From the NCBI GenBank assembly GCA_964483105.1, contig CAYZZU010000015.1:1-61175 (forward strand): a stretch of 61,175 nt of DNA, in the 5' to 3' direction. This document shows positions 1 through 8,633 of this stretch, one piece after another. Within the stretch, counting starts at the first letter, position 1. Each line of letters begins with the position of its first letter. The notes under the pieces were generated by a model. The model was not told the origin of the DNA, searched no databases, and saw only the letters and a list, made by a program, of their open reading frames with translations. This DNA is from CAYZZU01 sp964483105 (GTDB taxonomy: Bacteria; CG2-30-53-67). The translations under genes were made by a program, and so were the position numbers.

Positions 1-59
1 TTTTCACATAACCGACCATTGATCACAAAAAGTAGCCTGTCCCCTTTTATGCTTTAGAG

Positions 60-105
60 CGTTTTACAAAGTGTCCGGAGTGTTTTTTTGTACAATTCAG
101 GGAAG
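60..105 (+). repeat. Dispersed 46-bp repeat, copy A
   Basis: This segment matches 44988-45033 on the opposite strand at 42 of 46 positions without gaps. Both copies contain the core AGTGTCCG, then a T-run, then TACAATTCAGGGAAG. A shorter match to its tail (CAGGGAAGTCCTGA in copy B) recurs near 258-270. Both long copies are intergenic. No ORF spans them, so they are a non-coding dispersed element or the end of a decayed mobile element. Confidence 0.75.
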
Positions 106-128
106 ATGAGCTCGTAAAAAGTCATATT

Positions 129-233
129 CCCCCTCCCTGGTGGGAGGGGATGAAGGGGAGGGGGTTGTAACAGGCTGAATTCTCAGTATTTCTCACCCTC
201 ACCCCTACCCTCTCCCATCAGAGGAGAGGGAGT
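129..233. repeat. Inverted pair of CT/AG-rich intergenic repeats
   Basis: Two GC-rich halves face each other. 129-164 contains a CCCTCCC-TGGT-GGGAGGG hairpin. 191-233 is its approximate reverse complement, with the same CTCTCCC...GGGAGAGGG...GGGTGAGGG layout. Such CCCTCTCCC/GGGTGAGGG units are common intergenic repeats in bacterial genomes. No coding content is evident. Confidence 0.6.
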
Positions 234-282
234 TTTCGGACTTTTTACGAAGCCACCAGGGAAGTCCTGACAAAACTTCAGT

Positions 283-306
283 GTTCGCCCTGAGCGTATC
301 GAAGCG
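283..306. repeat. Short intergenic repeat of the GTTCGCCCTGAGCG type
   Basis: The segment reads GTTCGCCCTGAGCGTATCGA followed by AGCG. It resembles a short intergenic repeat seen in many unrelated bacterial genomes. It sits with other repeats in the first 450 bases, a gene-free stretch that also holds a 7-bp GGGGCGC/GCGCCCC hairpin at 412-432. Nothing else is recognisable there. Confidence 0.4.
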
Positions 307-448
307 TCCAAAGGAATGGGAAAGACAATAAAAAAGGCTGCGGAAGAGGGTGCGGGTGAGCCACGCCCGCGCCGTCTCCTGCAGCCAGGTGGTAAGAAAC
401 CACTTGCTCGCGGGGCGCCGTTGCAGCGCCCCAAGGGGGAATGGGAGT

Positions 449-628
449 TTATGCCACTGAAACCGTTTCTCTTTCTACGGGTTCATCCAGTCCAAGAAAG
501 ACCACCTTGGAACAGATGGGGCATTTGTAATAGATATCAAAGTAGATTGCGCCTCCTTCATCCCGATTCAGGGGGAGGAACCTGGTGTCGTCTCTGTACA
601 TCTTGGAGCCGCATTTATTGCATTGCAT
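449..628 (-). CDS. Small zinc-ribbon protein, 59 aa
   Basis: I chose the ATG at 626-628, which begins MQCNKCG and follows a good AAGGAG ribosome site. The open frame runs further upstream but shows no protein-like signal there. The product has two CxxC knuckles (residues 3-6 and 36-39), the layout of a single treble-clef or zinc-ribbon fold, with an acidic C-terminus. No enzyme domain is present. It stands alone among repeats, so context gives no function. The zinc-ribbon fold is inferred from cysteine spacing. Confidence 0.6.
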   Translation of the reverse strand: MQCNKCGSKMYRDDTRFLPLNRDEGGAIYFDIYYKCPICSKVVFLGLDEPVERETVSVA

Positions 629-1031
629 GACTGGTCTCCTTCCTTGAGGTTCGATGTATGAGGTTCGAAGAGCTTTGTTCCAGGAATATCTTTTGCAATC
701 TGTAATTATACTCATAGCAAAGGAAGTGCCAATTCCGCCTCCATGGCACAGGTGTAAACAGAAGATTTTGATGGGTAGGATCAGAGGCACAATATATTGA
801 GGTATCTATATAAGTTAGCCCAATCTGTTTGGAGTAACAGAGAAAAATTTTTTTTGAATCAATAGTCTCAGAAGCGATTTTTCCGGCCTACGCCTTGAAA
901 AGAGGATGAAAAAAGCGGACCAAATGGGGCGTGTTGGGCCAAAAAGACCGTTTGAATTCTGGCGGTGCCAAAAAATTGAACCATGGTTCTCCCGATCTGT
1001 AAGATGTTCCATGTTCTTGCCTGGTACTGAA
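629..1031. other. Intergenic stretch without a recognised gene
   Basis: About 400 bases between the small zinc-ribbon gene and the promoter at 1032. The open frames here are short and have no convincing ribosome site or familiar motif. I see no RNA gene. Confidence 0.5.
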
Positions 1032-1060
1032 TTGAGGAATCACCAAGCCCCCGCTATAAT
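1032..1060 (+). promoter_or_regulatory. Sigma-70 promoter for the flavoprotein gene
   Basis: A -35 TTGAGG (1032-1037), a 17-bp spacer and a perfect -10 TATAAT (1055-1060) lie 60 bp upstream of the start at 1120. Confidence 0.65.
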
Positions 1061-1119
1061 GATAAGGCCGGACAGATGATGATCGTTGGATCGAAGTTTC
1101 CTTGATTCGGGAGTACGTT

Positions 1120-2571
1120 ATGGCACAGATCGCCATTATCGGATCCGGACCGGCCGGAATCTTTACTGCCTTGACCCTTCTGGATCAGGGGGTCCGCGAT
1201 TTGATCCTTCTGGAACGAGGTTCCGACCTTGAGCAAAGGCACTGCCCGGCACGGGAGAAGAACCAGGCTTGTTCGCACTGCGATCGCTGTTCGATCCTGA
1301 CCGGATGGGGAGGTGCGGGGGCGTTCAGTGACGGGAAGCTTACCCTGAATACGGCGGTCGGAGGATTTCTCGGTGAGCTGGTTCCGGAAGAGGAGCTTCA
1401 GGGATTGATACGAAACGTTGATCAGCGGTTCCTGGGGTACGGGGCGCCGCACCGGGTTCATGGCCGGTCTAATCCGAAGATCCGGGAGCTCGGTGTTCGG
1501 GCTAAAAAGGCCGGAATGGAACTGGTGGAAATGCCGGTTCGCCACTTGGGGACTGAGAACTGCTACCGGATCTTACAGAGGATTCGTGAGGAGTTGGAAG
1601 GAAAGGTGGAGATCAGGACCGGGGTGCCGGTCGGCCATATCATCGCCGAAGGCGGGGTGGTTCAGGGCGTGGAGACTCAGGATGGGGAATGGATCCCGGC
1701 CCGCTTCGTGGTTTCTGCTCCGGGACGGTCCGGCTCGGATTGGATGCGCGACGAGGCAAGAAGACTGGGGTTGGCGGCGGTTCCGAGTCCGGTGGATATC
1801 GGGCTTCGTGTTGAGCTTCCGGCGGCGGTCCTGGAGGAGATTACAGGGGCGGTCTATGAGGCCAAGTTGATTTACTATTCCAGGACGTTTGACGATCGTG
1901 TCCGGACCTTCTGCATGAATCCTCATGGAGAGGTCGTCACGGAATATATGGACGGACTGGTCACCGTGAATGGGCATTCTTACGCCCGGAAACGAACGGA
2001 GAACACCAATTTCGCGATCCTGGTTTCCACAATATTTACCGAACCTTTTGACGATCCCATTGGATATGGCCGCTACATCAGCCGTCTGGCCAATCTTCTG
2101 GGCCAGGGTGTGCTGGTCCAGAGGCTGGGGGATCTTTTGAAGGGACGTCGTTCCACTCCGGCCCGGATCGCTCGTTCCACTGTATATCCGACCCTCCGGG
2201 GCGCCACGCCGGGGGATCTCAGTTTTGTGCTGCCCTATCGGTATGTGCAGGATATCATCGAGATGCTGCAGGCCATGGACCGGCTTGCGCCCGGGGTCTG
2301 CTCCGGCCATACTCTGCTGTACGGTGTGGAGGTCAAGTTTTATTCTCATCGGATCGAGGTGGATCGGAATCTCGAGTCGAAGATCCGGAACCTTTTCGTG
2401 GTCGGGGACGGGGCGGGAATCACGCGGGGACTGATCCAGGCCTCGGTCAGCGGGATCCTGGCCGGGCAGGAAATCTCCCGGAGGATCCGGAGCCGGTCCG
2501 GGGGGAGGAAGGCGGCCCCAAAAGGCCGGACCGCTAAGAAGTCGGGACGAGACGCCGGAGTCGGACGATAA
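1120..2571 (+). CDS. FAD-dependent dehydrogenase, COG2509-like
   Basis: A 483-residue flavoprotein. The N-terminus has the dinucleotide-binding motif GSGPAG at residues 8-13. A cysteine cluster follows (C42, C51, C54, C57), then the family-typical GWGGAGAFSDGKL around residues 62-74. A second FAD contact, VVGDGAGITRG, lies near the C-terminus, followed by a basic tail. Proteins of this type are annotated as uncharacterised FAD-dependent dehydrogenases; the substrate is unknown. The start is the ATG at 1120 (MAQIAII), with GGGAG just upstream; an in-frame TTG at 1102 is the alternative. The gene runs into the convergent gene at 2534, overlapping by 38 bp. The four cysteines could bind a metal or cluster, which is inference. 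Confidence 0.85.
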   Translation: MAQIAIIGSGPAGIFTALTLLDQGVRDLILLERGSDLEQRHCPAREKNQACSHCDRCSILTGWGGAGAFSDGKLTLNTAVGGFLGELVPEEELQGLIRNVDQRFLGYGAPHRVHGRSNPKIRELGVRAKKAGMELVEMPVRHLGTENCYRILQRIREELEGKVEIRTGVPVGHIIAEGGVVQGVETQDGEWIPARFVVSAPGRSGSDWMRDEARRLGLAAVPSPVDIGLRVELPAAVLEEITGAVYEAKLIYYSRTFDDRVRTFCMNPHGEVVTEYMDGLVTVNGHSYARKRTENTNFAILVSTIFTEPFDDPIGYGRYISRLANLLGQGVLVQRLGDLLKGRRSTPARIARSTVYPTLRGATPGDLSFVLPYRYVQDIIEMLQAMDRLAPGVCSGHTLLYGVEVKFYSHRIEVDRNLESKIRNLFVVGDGAGITRGLIQASVSGILAGQEISRRIRSRSGGRKAAPKGRTAKKSGRDAGVGR

Positions 2572-3583
2572 CCAGGGTAAGCACGGGAAGAAGGAGAGGG
2601 AAAAGATCCGTCTGCGAGGATGGGTTTCCCAGGGCGCATCCTCCCCCACCTTGCGAGTCGGTTTGCCGGGCGGGTCTTTCGTCGGCGATGGCGATGGGAT
2701 CGAATACGATCCCCCTCCTTGTGTCTTCATCACCGGGACCGTTGTCTTTCAGGACAAAACGGACGGATCCGTTCACCGGATCGTAGTTGACTTCTTCCAG
2801 CCCGGGTTCCCCTTCCCGGATGATGTGGTCCTGCATGATTTTTATGAGCTTCGGGGAGTGGACCGAATCCGGAATGGACAACCGGACCGTTATCCGGTCC
2901 ACGCCTTCGGGCAGTTCGGCCTCAAAGGCGAGAAACCCGGATTGATAATCGAGGTCATCCGGAAGCTCAGGGAGGATTTCCCGGGAGTCGAGAACCATGG
3001 CATCGGAAATTCTCGCTTTCACGCCTGGCCGCTGGGCCTCCAGTTCAAGCTCTTCTTCCCGGTTGTCTTCCGTCAGGAACCGGATCGATGCCTGGTCCGG
3101 AGAAACACAGGGAACGGCGGGTTCAACCGGTGAAGCCGCTTTCTCGGAATCGGTCCCGTTGCAGTCCGAATCGACGCCATCACCACAGATCTCAAGCGCC
3201 CCGGGATGAACCCCGGGATCGGAGTCATCGCAGTCTTTTCCCCCGCAGGTGAGATTGTCGGCCGGGAATCCGTCTCCGTCCCTGTCGCACGAATCCTCCA
3301 TGGAGAAGGAAGAGACTTCAAGAGGTGTTCCCAACTGGCAGGTGGTTATAAGATCGCCCCTCACTACACCGGTGATGACGGCCCTCTTCCCATTCTGAAG
3401 AAGATCGGAGGGGGAGTTCCCGGGCAGTTCATAGGTTTCGCCCTGGTCCGTCGTAAAGGTCCAGCAGCCGTCTTCAATCGCGGTGTGGGCTACCGTACCA
3501 TGCAGGGGCCCGACCTCGCCGTAGGCGGCCCCGGACAGGATCCACAGGAGCAGAAGGATGCTACATGGGAGTTTTCGCGACAT
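2534..3583 (-). CDS. Secreted protein with MopE-like metal motif and C-terminal sorting-like tail
   Basis: A 349-residue exported protein. Residues 1-22 form a signal peptide (basic MSRK, then a hydrophobic core). Residues 99-142 carry a D/C-rich motif (DCDDSDPGVHPG, then EICGDGVDSDCNG) typical of the putative metal-binding repeat of MopE-like surface proteins. From residue 312 comes GGGGC, a hydrophobic stretch of about 15 residues and a terminal RLRR cluster. That is the architecture of Gly-Cys C-terminal anchoring signals such as the MYXO-CTERM and Synerg-CTERM types. It is probably displayed at the cell surface or anchored as a lipoprotein-like product. No sorting protease is encoded in the window. 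Its 3' end overlaps the convergent flavoprotein gene by 38 bp. Confidence 0.7.
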   Translation of the reverse strand: MSRKLPCSILLLLWILSGAAYGEVGPLHGTVAHTAIEDGCWTFTTDQGETYELPGNSPSDLLQNGKRAVITGVVRGDLITTCQLGTPLEVSSFSMEDSCDRDGDGFPADNLTCGGKDCDDSDPGVHPGALEICGDGVDSDCNGTDSEKAASPVEPAVPCVSPDQASIRFLTEDNREEELELEAQRPGVKARISDAMVLDSREILPELPDDLDYQSGFLAFEAELPEGVDRITVRLSIPDSVHSPKLIKIMQDHIIREGEPGLEEVNYDPVNGSVRFVLKDNGPGDEDTRRGIVFDPIAIADERPARQTDSQGGGGCALGNPSSQTDLFPLLLPVLTLVIVRLRRLVPTS

Positions 3584-3676
3584 CTGGAAGCCTTCAAAAA
3601 GTCCTCAAGAATCATACTGGATCCTTCATTTTACGTCATTTTATGATATTGTCAACTGTTAATAATGCGTCAATAA

Positions 3677-4375
3677 TTAAATGACGTTTCCCGAAAAGAC
3701 CCTGAGGAGAATGCGGATTCCGGTGCGGAGTGCGGCGCGGAATTCCGGGATCTGAAACGCGAAACCGCTTTCCGGTGAAAGCCGTTCATCAGAGACGACC
3801 ATCAGGGCGGCGAAGGGAATTTTCCGGATCTTCGCAACCGTGGAGAGGGCGGTAAACTCCATATCCACGGTCAGTGCCCCCTGGTTTCTGAATTGTTCGA
3901 TCTTGCCCGGGTCTTCCATGCAGGGGGCATCGGTGGTCCAGATCCGACCTTTCGGGACTGTGAGTCCATTTTTTTCGCAGCTTTTCTCGATTTCCCGGAG
4001 CAGAAGGGGATCGGGGTCGGCGGGAGGGCCTTCCTGGTAAAGCTTCGAGGTTCCTTCTTCACTGATTCCTCCGGAAGGTATGAAGAGGTCTCCGATCCGG
4101 AGGCTCGGTGTGATGGATCCACAGACACTGAAAAGAAGAATCCTCCCGGCTCCGGACCGGACCAGGCTTTCGACCAGAAGGGCGGCCGCGGGGGCGCCCA
4201 GGGCCGGTCCGGCCACGGCGGCCCGGTTCCCGCAGGCCGGGAGGGAGGAGAGCCGGAAGAGATTCAGACGTCTGTCGCGTTCCCGGCATTTCCCCTCTCT
4301 TCGAACGGCGGCATAGATCGGCTGGGTGGGTGCAATCAGAATATCTTCCGGTATCGGGAAATGCCTCGGATTCAC
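3677..4375 (-). CDS. Nucleoside phosphorylase, PNP/UDP family
   Basis: A 232-residue cytoplasmic enzyme of the PNP_UDP_1 family, which cleaves nucleosides with phosphate to a free base and ribose-1-phosphate. The phosphate/ribose-site signature DMEFTAL is at residues 171-177 and the downstream SDE at 195-197. A glycine-rich GPALGAPAA segment near residue 57 fits the family core. It starts with GTG at 4373-4375 behind AAGGA. Whether it prefers uridine, purine nucleosides or a thio-nucleoside cannot be read from the sequence; uridine phosphorylase-like is my best guess. It is divergent from the ParB-like gene. Confidence 0.75.
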   Translation of the reverse strand: MNPRHFPIPEDILIAPTQPIYAAVRREGKCRERDRRLNLFRLSSLPACGNRAAVAGPALGAPAAALLVESLVRSGAGRILLFSVCGSITPSLRIGDLFIPSGGISEEGTSKLYQEGPPADPDPLLLREIEKSCEKNGLTVPKGRIWTTDAPCMEDPGKIEQFRNQGALTVDMEFTALSTVAKIRKIPFAALMVVSDERLSPESGFAFQIPEFRAALRTGIRILLRVFSGNVI

Positions 4376-4490
4376 GGGAAAGTCCTTGTCAATCCAGTGT
4401 GGATCTGAGAAAATGGTCCGGCTCGAATCCGCTGATTCGATGGGTCAAGATACGGGAAATTCTCTTTGAAGTCAATCCGGAGGTTGTATC

Positions 4491-5477
4491 TTGCGGGATA
4501 AAACAGGTGATTCCTTCCAGGACGTGTCGCTCGACCGGATCGATCTGGAGGAAGACGGTTTCGCCTTTGCCTACCCGAAAAATCCGGACGAAAGATTGGT
4601 GTCCTCTGTCGGTGCTATGGGGATTCTGACGCCCCTGATTCTTCAGGGACGGGAGGGCGCTCCCTGCCGGATCGTAGCCGGGAATCGGCGGGCGCGGGCG
4701 GCCCGGGAGGCGGGTCTTGAATCGGTCCCTGCGCGGATCTTGAGTGAAGAAGTTTCCGATGCGGATCTTTTTCTCCTGAATATCCGGGAGAACGCGGAAA
4801 CCCGGATTGTCAACGACATTGAACGCGGCCTCGCCCTCCACCGGTTGGAGACGGTTTTCAGGGCCGGGAAGAAGAGTCTGTTCGAAGCCCTGGATCTGCT
4901 TGGGTTGTCTCCAGGCAGGAGGGTGTTGACGCAGTATGTCTCTCTTGCGCGGTTGACGGGGGAGTTGAAACGGTATGTGATCTCCCACTCCCTTCCGCTC
5001 CGTGTCAGCTCCCGCCTGGCGCGATTGCCGGCAGAGGATCAAAAGGCGCTCGGACGGATTCTCCGGGTCCTTGTTTTCGGCGCGAACCTCCTTCGGGAGA
5101 TTCTCGATCTGACTGATGAGATTTTCCTTCGGGAGGGAATCCCGTTACGGGAACTCCTGTCGAGGGAGTCGTTCCGGACTCTCCTTGAAAACCCCGACTT
5201 GACTTCGACGCAGAAGCGGGATCGGATCCGGAATATCCTGAGATCCATGCGCTTTCCCGGCCTGACGGAAGAGACGGAGAGGCTGGGCGAGCTTCTGAAG
5301 AGGGTTGGATCTCCCGGGGTGCCATTGCGGCTCCCTCCCTTTCTGGAAGGGGATGCCCTGCAGGTATCTTTCTCCTTCAAGTCGATTCAGGAGCTGAAAG
5401 GACGGCTCCGGGAATTGGGGGAGATGGCGGAAAGGGAGGAGGTCGTCGAGGTCTTGAAACGGTTGCGGCAGGGATAA
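4491..5477 (+). CDS. Orphan ParB/RepB-like DNA-binding protein
   Basis: A 328-residue protein. The N-terminal third is a ParB/sulfiredoxin-like domain with GNRRARAAREAG at residues 64-75 and the ENAETRIVNDIERG helix at 100-113. A helical region follows, likely including a helix-turn-helix, and then a basic, Leu-rich C-terminus. It starts at TTG (4491-4493), 7 nt after a strong GGAGG. There is no parA beside it and no visible parS cluster, so it is probably not the chromosome-partitioning ParB. It may be a Noc-like or plasmid-type regulator. The radical SAM gene follows after 103 bp in the same direction. Confidence 0.75.
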   Translation: MRDKTGDSFQDVSLDRIDLEEDGFAFAYPKNPDERLVSSVGAMGILTPLILQGREGAPCRIVAGNRRARAAREAGLESVPARILSEEVSDADLFLLNIRENAETRIVNDIERGLALHRLETVFRAGKKSLFEALDLLGLSPGRRVLTQYVSLARLTGELKRYVISHSLPLRVSSRLARLPAEDQKALGRILRVLVFGANLLREILDLTDEIFLREGIPLRELLSRESFRTLLENPDLTSTQKRDRIRNILRSMRFPGLTEETERLGELLKRVGSPGVPLRLPPFLEGDALQVSFSFKSIQELKGRLRELGEMAEREEVVEVLKRLRQG

Positions 5478-5580
5478 ACAGCAAACCGGGAGACCGTTCT
5501 TGGATGGTTGACGAAACAGGGATGGACCGGGTGTTTGTCCATCGCCGGGAATAACCCCGGTGGATTGAGCGGATCAAGAG

Positions 5581-6672
5581 ATGTTTCTCTATCGACCGGA
5601 TCGGATTTTCATTGAAAAGGATGCGGAGGAGTTTCCCATGACGCGGCGGATCATGGAGAACCTCTCCGGGCTTCCCTGCGAAGTGGTTCGGGATGCCGAT
5701 TCCCTGATGCGGGAACTCGCAGGTGAGGAGGATCCGCTTGCGGAAGGGAAAAAATGGCTGCTGATTTCCCGCTTCCGTGGGAATTTTCTGAAAAAGTGCC
5801 CCGGTACGCAGGGGTTTGTTTGCTGCAATTATTCTGTTGTGAACGCCGCCACCGGCTGTCCCCTGGACTGCACCTACTGCATTCTGCAGATGTACCTGAA
5901 GAACAACCCGATGATCCGGGTTTTCGCCAATACGGAGGATCTTTATTCCGAGCTGGAAGCGACCTTCCGGGGGGCCGGCGGACGCCGTTTCAGGGTGGGA
6001 ACCGGGGAGTTGACGGACAGCCTGGCACTGGATCCGATCACCGGATTTTCCCGGGAGATCGTTCCCTTTTTCGCCCGTCAGGAGAACGCGATTCTGGAAT
6101 TAAAGACCAAGACCGACTGTGTGGAGAATTTGCTGGACCTGCCGCATCAGGGAAAAACGGTCATCGGCTGGTCCGTGAATCCAGAATCCGTGATCGTCTC
6201 GGATGAGAGGGGGGCCTCTTCTCTTGAGGATCGGCTCTCCGCGGCGGTTCGATGTCATGCAGCGGGTTACAGGATTGCTTTCCATTTCGATCCCATCCTC
6301 TTCGATCCGGGTTGGGAGGATCGTTATCATCCCGTCGTCCGACAAGTTCTGGCCGGCGTTCCGGCGGAGTCGATTGCCTGGATCAGTCTGGGGGGAGTCA
6401 GGTTCCCCCGGGCGTTGAAGGAGATCATGAGGGAACGTTTTCCGCGGAGTTGCATCCGGGCCGGGGAATTTGTCCCCTGTCCGGACAGCAAGTTCCGGTA
6501 TCTCCGGCCGGTTCGGGTACCGGGCTACCGGAAAATGGTAGAATGGATCCGACGGGCCGTACCCCAGGTGCCGATTTATCTCTGCATGGAGAGCCGGGAG
6601 GTCTGGGAGGCGGTGTTCCGCACACTCCCTTCGCGGATCGAAAATCTGGCCGGCATCTTTTCGTTGCTATGA
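5581..6672 (+). CDS. Spore photoproduct lyase-like radical SAM protein
   Basis: A 363-residue radical SAM protein with the cluster motif GCPLDCTYC (C93, C97, C100), spaced CxxxCxxC. The flanking sequence (ATGCPLDCTYCILQMYL, then a GTGELTDSLALD segment) matches the SplB/COG1533 family, whose founding member repairs UV thymine dimers with SAM chemistry. No sporulation genes are visible, so it could repair DNA in vegetative cells or act on another substrate. It begins with ATG at 5581. Its last 6 bases overlap the convergent chaperone gene. Confidence 0.8.
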   Translation: MFLYRPDRIFIEKDAEEFPMTRRIMENLSGLPCEVVRDADSLMRELAGEEDPLAEGKKWLLISRFRGNFLKKCPGTQGFVCCNYSVVNAATGCPLDCTYCILQMYLKNNPMIRVFANTEDLYSELEATFRGAGGRRFRVGTGELTDSLALDPITGFSREIVPFFARQENAILELKTKTDCVENLLDLPHQGKTVIGWSVNPESVIVSDERGASSLEDRLSAAVRCHAAGYRIAFHFDPILFDPGWEDRYHPVVRQVLAGVPAESIAWISLGGVRFPRALKEIMRERFPRSCIRAGEFVPCPDSKFRYLRPVRVPGYRKMVEWIRRAVPQVPIYLCMESREVWEAVFRTLPSRIENLAGIFSLL

Positions 6673-7614
6673 TTTGATTTCGATATAGGCCTTTTCCCGC
6701 AGATCCCGGATCCATTCTTCATATCGTTTTTTGAGTTTCTTCTGGTATACCTCTTTTCGGAGTGACTCCCGAACCTCTTCGAAGGGGATCGGTTGCGCGG
6801 GGTGGACTTCCTCCACCTTGAGAAGGGTGAATCCTTCCGGAAGGGAGAGGACGGGGCTGACATCGCCGGCCTTCATCCGGGAAATCACGGAGGCCAGGTC
6901 GGAGCGGACTTCCCCGGTCGTGAAATAGCCGAGGTCCCCGCCGTTTTTTCCCTCAGGGCCGTCGGAGTAGCGGATGGCAAGCTCGGCGAAACTTTCTCCA
7001 CTGATGATTTGTTTTCTCAGTTTCTCCATTTCCGCCTTAAGGGCCAGGATCCGGTCCTTCGTGGCCGATTCGGGGACGGCGAGAAGGATCCTGGAGATTC
7101 GCTTTTTCTCCTTCTGAAGAAATCGGTTGAGGTGGTCCTGGTAGTATTGCTTCAGGTCTTCGGGAAGAATCACGATCTTCGACCGGATTTCCTGGCCGAA
7201 AAGTCTGGATAGAATCATCTGCTCTTGAATTTCTTTCTTATAATCGGCCAGGGAGAGATTCTCATGTCTCAGTTTCTGTTCCAACATTTCCTTTGTGATT
7301 CCCTTGCGGTGTAGAATCTGTTGAATGGTGGAGTTTACAGCATCCCCGCTGACCCTGATCCCGAGCTTTTTTGCCTTCTGGAGCTTGATCTTCCGGTCGA
7401 TCAACTCGCGGAGCAATTCCTTCCGATCCGGTTTCCCGGACTTTCCGACCTCCTGCGGAAGGGATCCCGCAAGGGCGCGGGTTTCCAGGTGTTTCAATTC
7501 ACTTTCGGTGATGATCTCGTTATTGACAACCGCTACAATACGATCGAGCAGCACGGCCTGAGCCGAGGCGCGGCAGACGAACAGGATCATGGCGCAGAGA
7601 ATGAAGTAACGCAT
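6667..7614 (-). CDS. SurA-like periplasmic peptidyl-prolyl isomerase
   Basis: The start is the ATG at 7612-7614 behind GGAGG, giving 315 residues. Residues 1-18 form a signal peptide. A SurA_N-type chaperone domain follows (DRIVAVVNNEIITESEL), then one parvulin domain ending in ysdGPEGKNGGDLGYF. It should assist folding of outer-membrane proteins in the periplasm. It lies 4 bp downstream of a second PpiC-type gene, and both follow mfd, so they form one minus-strand operon. Having one parvulin domain rather than two separates it from E. coli SurA. Confidence 0.85.
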   Translation of the reverse strand: MRYFILCAMILFVCRASAQAVLLDRIVAVVNNEIITESELKHLETRALAGSLPQEVGKSGKPDRKELLRELIDRKIKLQKAKKLGIRVSGDAVNSTIQQILHRKGITKEMLEQKLRHENLSLADYKKEIQEQMILSRLFGQEIRSKIVILPEDLKQYYQDHLNRFLQKEKKRISRILLAVPESATKDRILALKAEMEKLRKQIISGESFAELAIRYSDGPEGKNGGDLGYFTTGEVRSDLASVISRMKAGDVSPVLSLPEGFTLLKVEEVHPAQPIPFEEVRESLRKEVYQKKLKKRYEEWIRDLREKAYIEIKS

Positions 7615-7618
7615 TGTA

Positions 7619-8587
7619 TTACCTCCGATCCAGCAGCAGAGTGATCTTTGACCGGTTCCAGAGATCCTGTTGATATTTTGAGAAGGCCTTCTCCCTCTTT
7701 TGTGCAAGAAGAAGGTGATGGATCTTTTCTTCAACCTTTTTGAACGGAAGCAGTTCCGCCGGGAGATGTTTCTCCACCAGAAAGATATGGTAGCCGTAAG
7801 GAGATTGGACGACAGGACTGATTTCTCCGACCTCCAGAGAGAAACAGACCTTGTCAAATTCGGGGGGCATCTGTCCTGGAGAGAAGATGCCCAGATCACC
7901 CCCCCGGTTTGCGTCCGGGCTCAGGGATACCTCCTGGGCCACCAGCGCGAAATCCTCATGCCCCATCGTCAGACGTTTGCGGACCTTGCGGGCTTCTTCT
8001 TCTTTGGAGAGGACAATCTGGCGTACCTTCACACGTTTGGGGACCCGGAATTCCTCCTGGTGCTTCTGATAATATGCAATCCGTTCTTCCCGGGGGATCT
8101 GGATGGTCGGGTCGATGATCTTGTCGATCAGATTTCGAATGGTCCAATCCTGAACGAGTCTGGAGGTCCATTCGTCGTAGGTCATCTTCTCCAGGTTCAG
8201 CATCTTTCCCAGTTCCTTTCTGGTCATTCCACCGGTCTGATCGGTGATGACCTTACGGGTCTGCTCCGGAGTTGGAAGGAGATGGTTCTTTTGGGCCGCC
8301 TGAAGGAGAAGCCTTCTCTGAATCATCTGGTGCAGAACCTTCCGGTACAGTTGGTTCTGTTCCGATTTCGTGGGTTTCACGGAAAATTCCTGATCGATAT
8401 GGAGGGCCTCCCGTTCCAGTTCCGTCCTGAGAATCGGTTCCCCGTTTACCAGCGCCACGGTATTTTCCGCGATTTCCGGACTCCTCCGGCGGCATCCGGG
8501 AATTAAAAGGGAGCAAACAGCGATGTAAAGACCGACCAGGAGGCAGACGGCAAGTACCGAGTGGTTTTGATGATCATGATACAGCAT
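7619..8587 (-). CDS. PpiC/SurA-type lipoprotein peptidyl-prolyl isomerase
   Basis: From the ATG at 8585-8587 this is 322 residues. The N-terminus is a hydrophobic signal ending in LLIPGC, a lipobox-like site with an unusual proline at -2, so it is probably a lipoprotein. Next come a SurA_N-type region (ENTVALVNGEPILRTEL) and a parvulin domain with GGDLGIFSPGQMP. An in-frame ATG at 8630-8632 lies 1 bp after the mfd stop and would add 15 residues; the shorter form gives the better signal peptide. It is co-transcribed with mfd and the downstream SurA-like gene. Confidence 0.8.
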   Translation of the reverse strand: MLYHDHQNHSVLAVCLLVGLYIAVCSLLIPGCRRRSPEIAENTVALVNGEPILRTELEREALHIDQEFSVKPTKSEQNQLYRKVLHQMIQRRLLLQAAQKNHLLPTPEQTRKVITDQTGGMTRKELGKMLNLEKMTYDEWTSRLVQDWTIRNLIDKIIDPTIQIPREERIAYYQKHQEEFRVPKRVKVRQIVLSKEEEARKVRKRLTMGHEDFALVAQEVSLSPDANRGGDLGIFSPGQMPPEFDKVCFSLEVGEISPVVQSPYGYHIFLVEKHLPAELLPFKKVEEKIHHLLLAQKREKAFSKYQQDLWNRSKITLLLDRR

Positions 8588-8633
8588 ATTGTTCCATGCG
8601 AACCGGGTTTCCGGATAAAAACTACCTACCATA

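Noticed and set aside
888..1545. Minus-strand open frames at 888-1136 and 1054-1545
   Set aside because: They lie antisense to the flavoprotein gene and its promoter, have no ribosome site and no protein-like composition.
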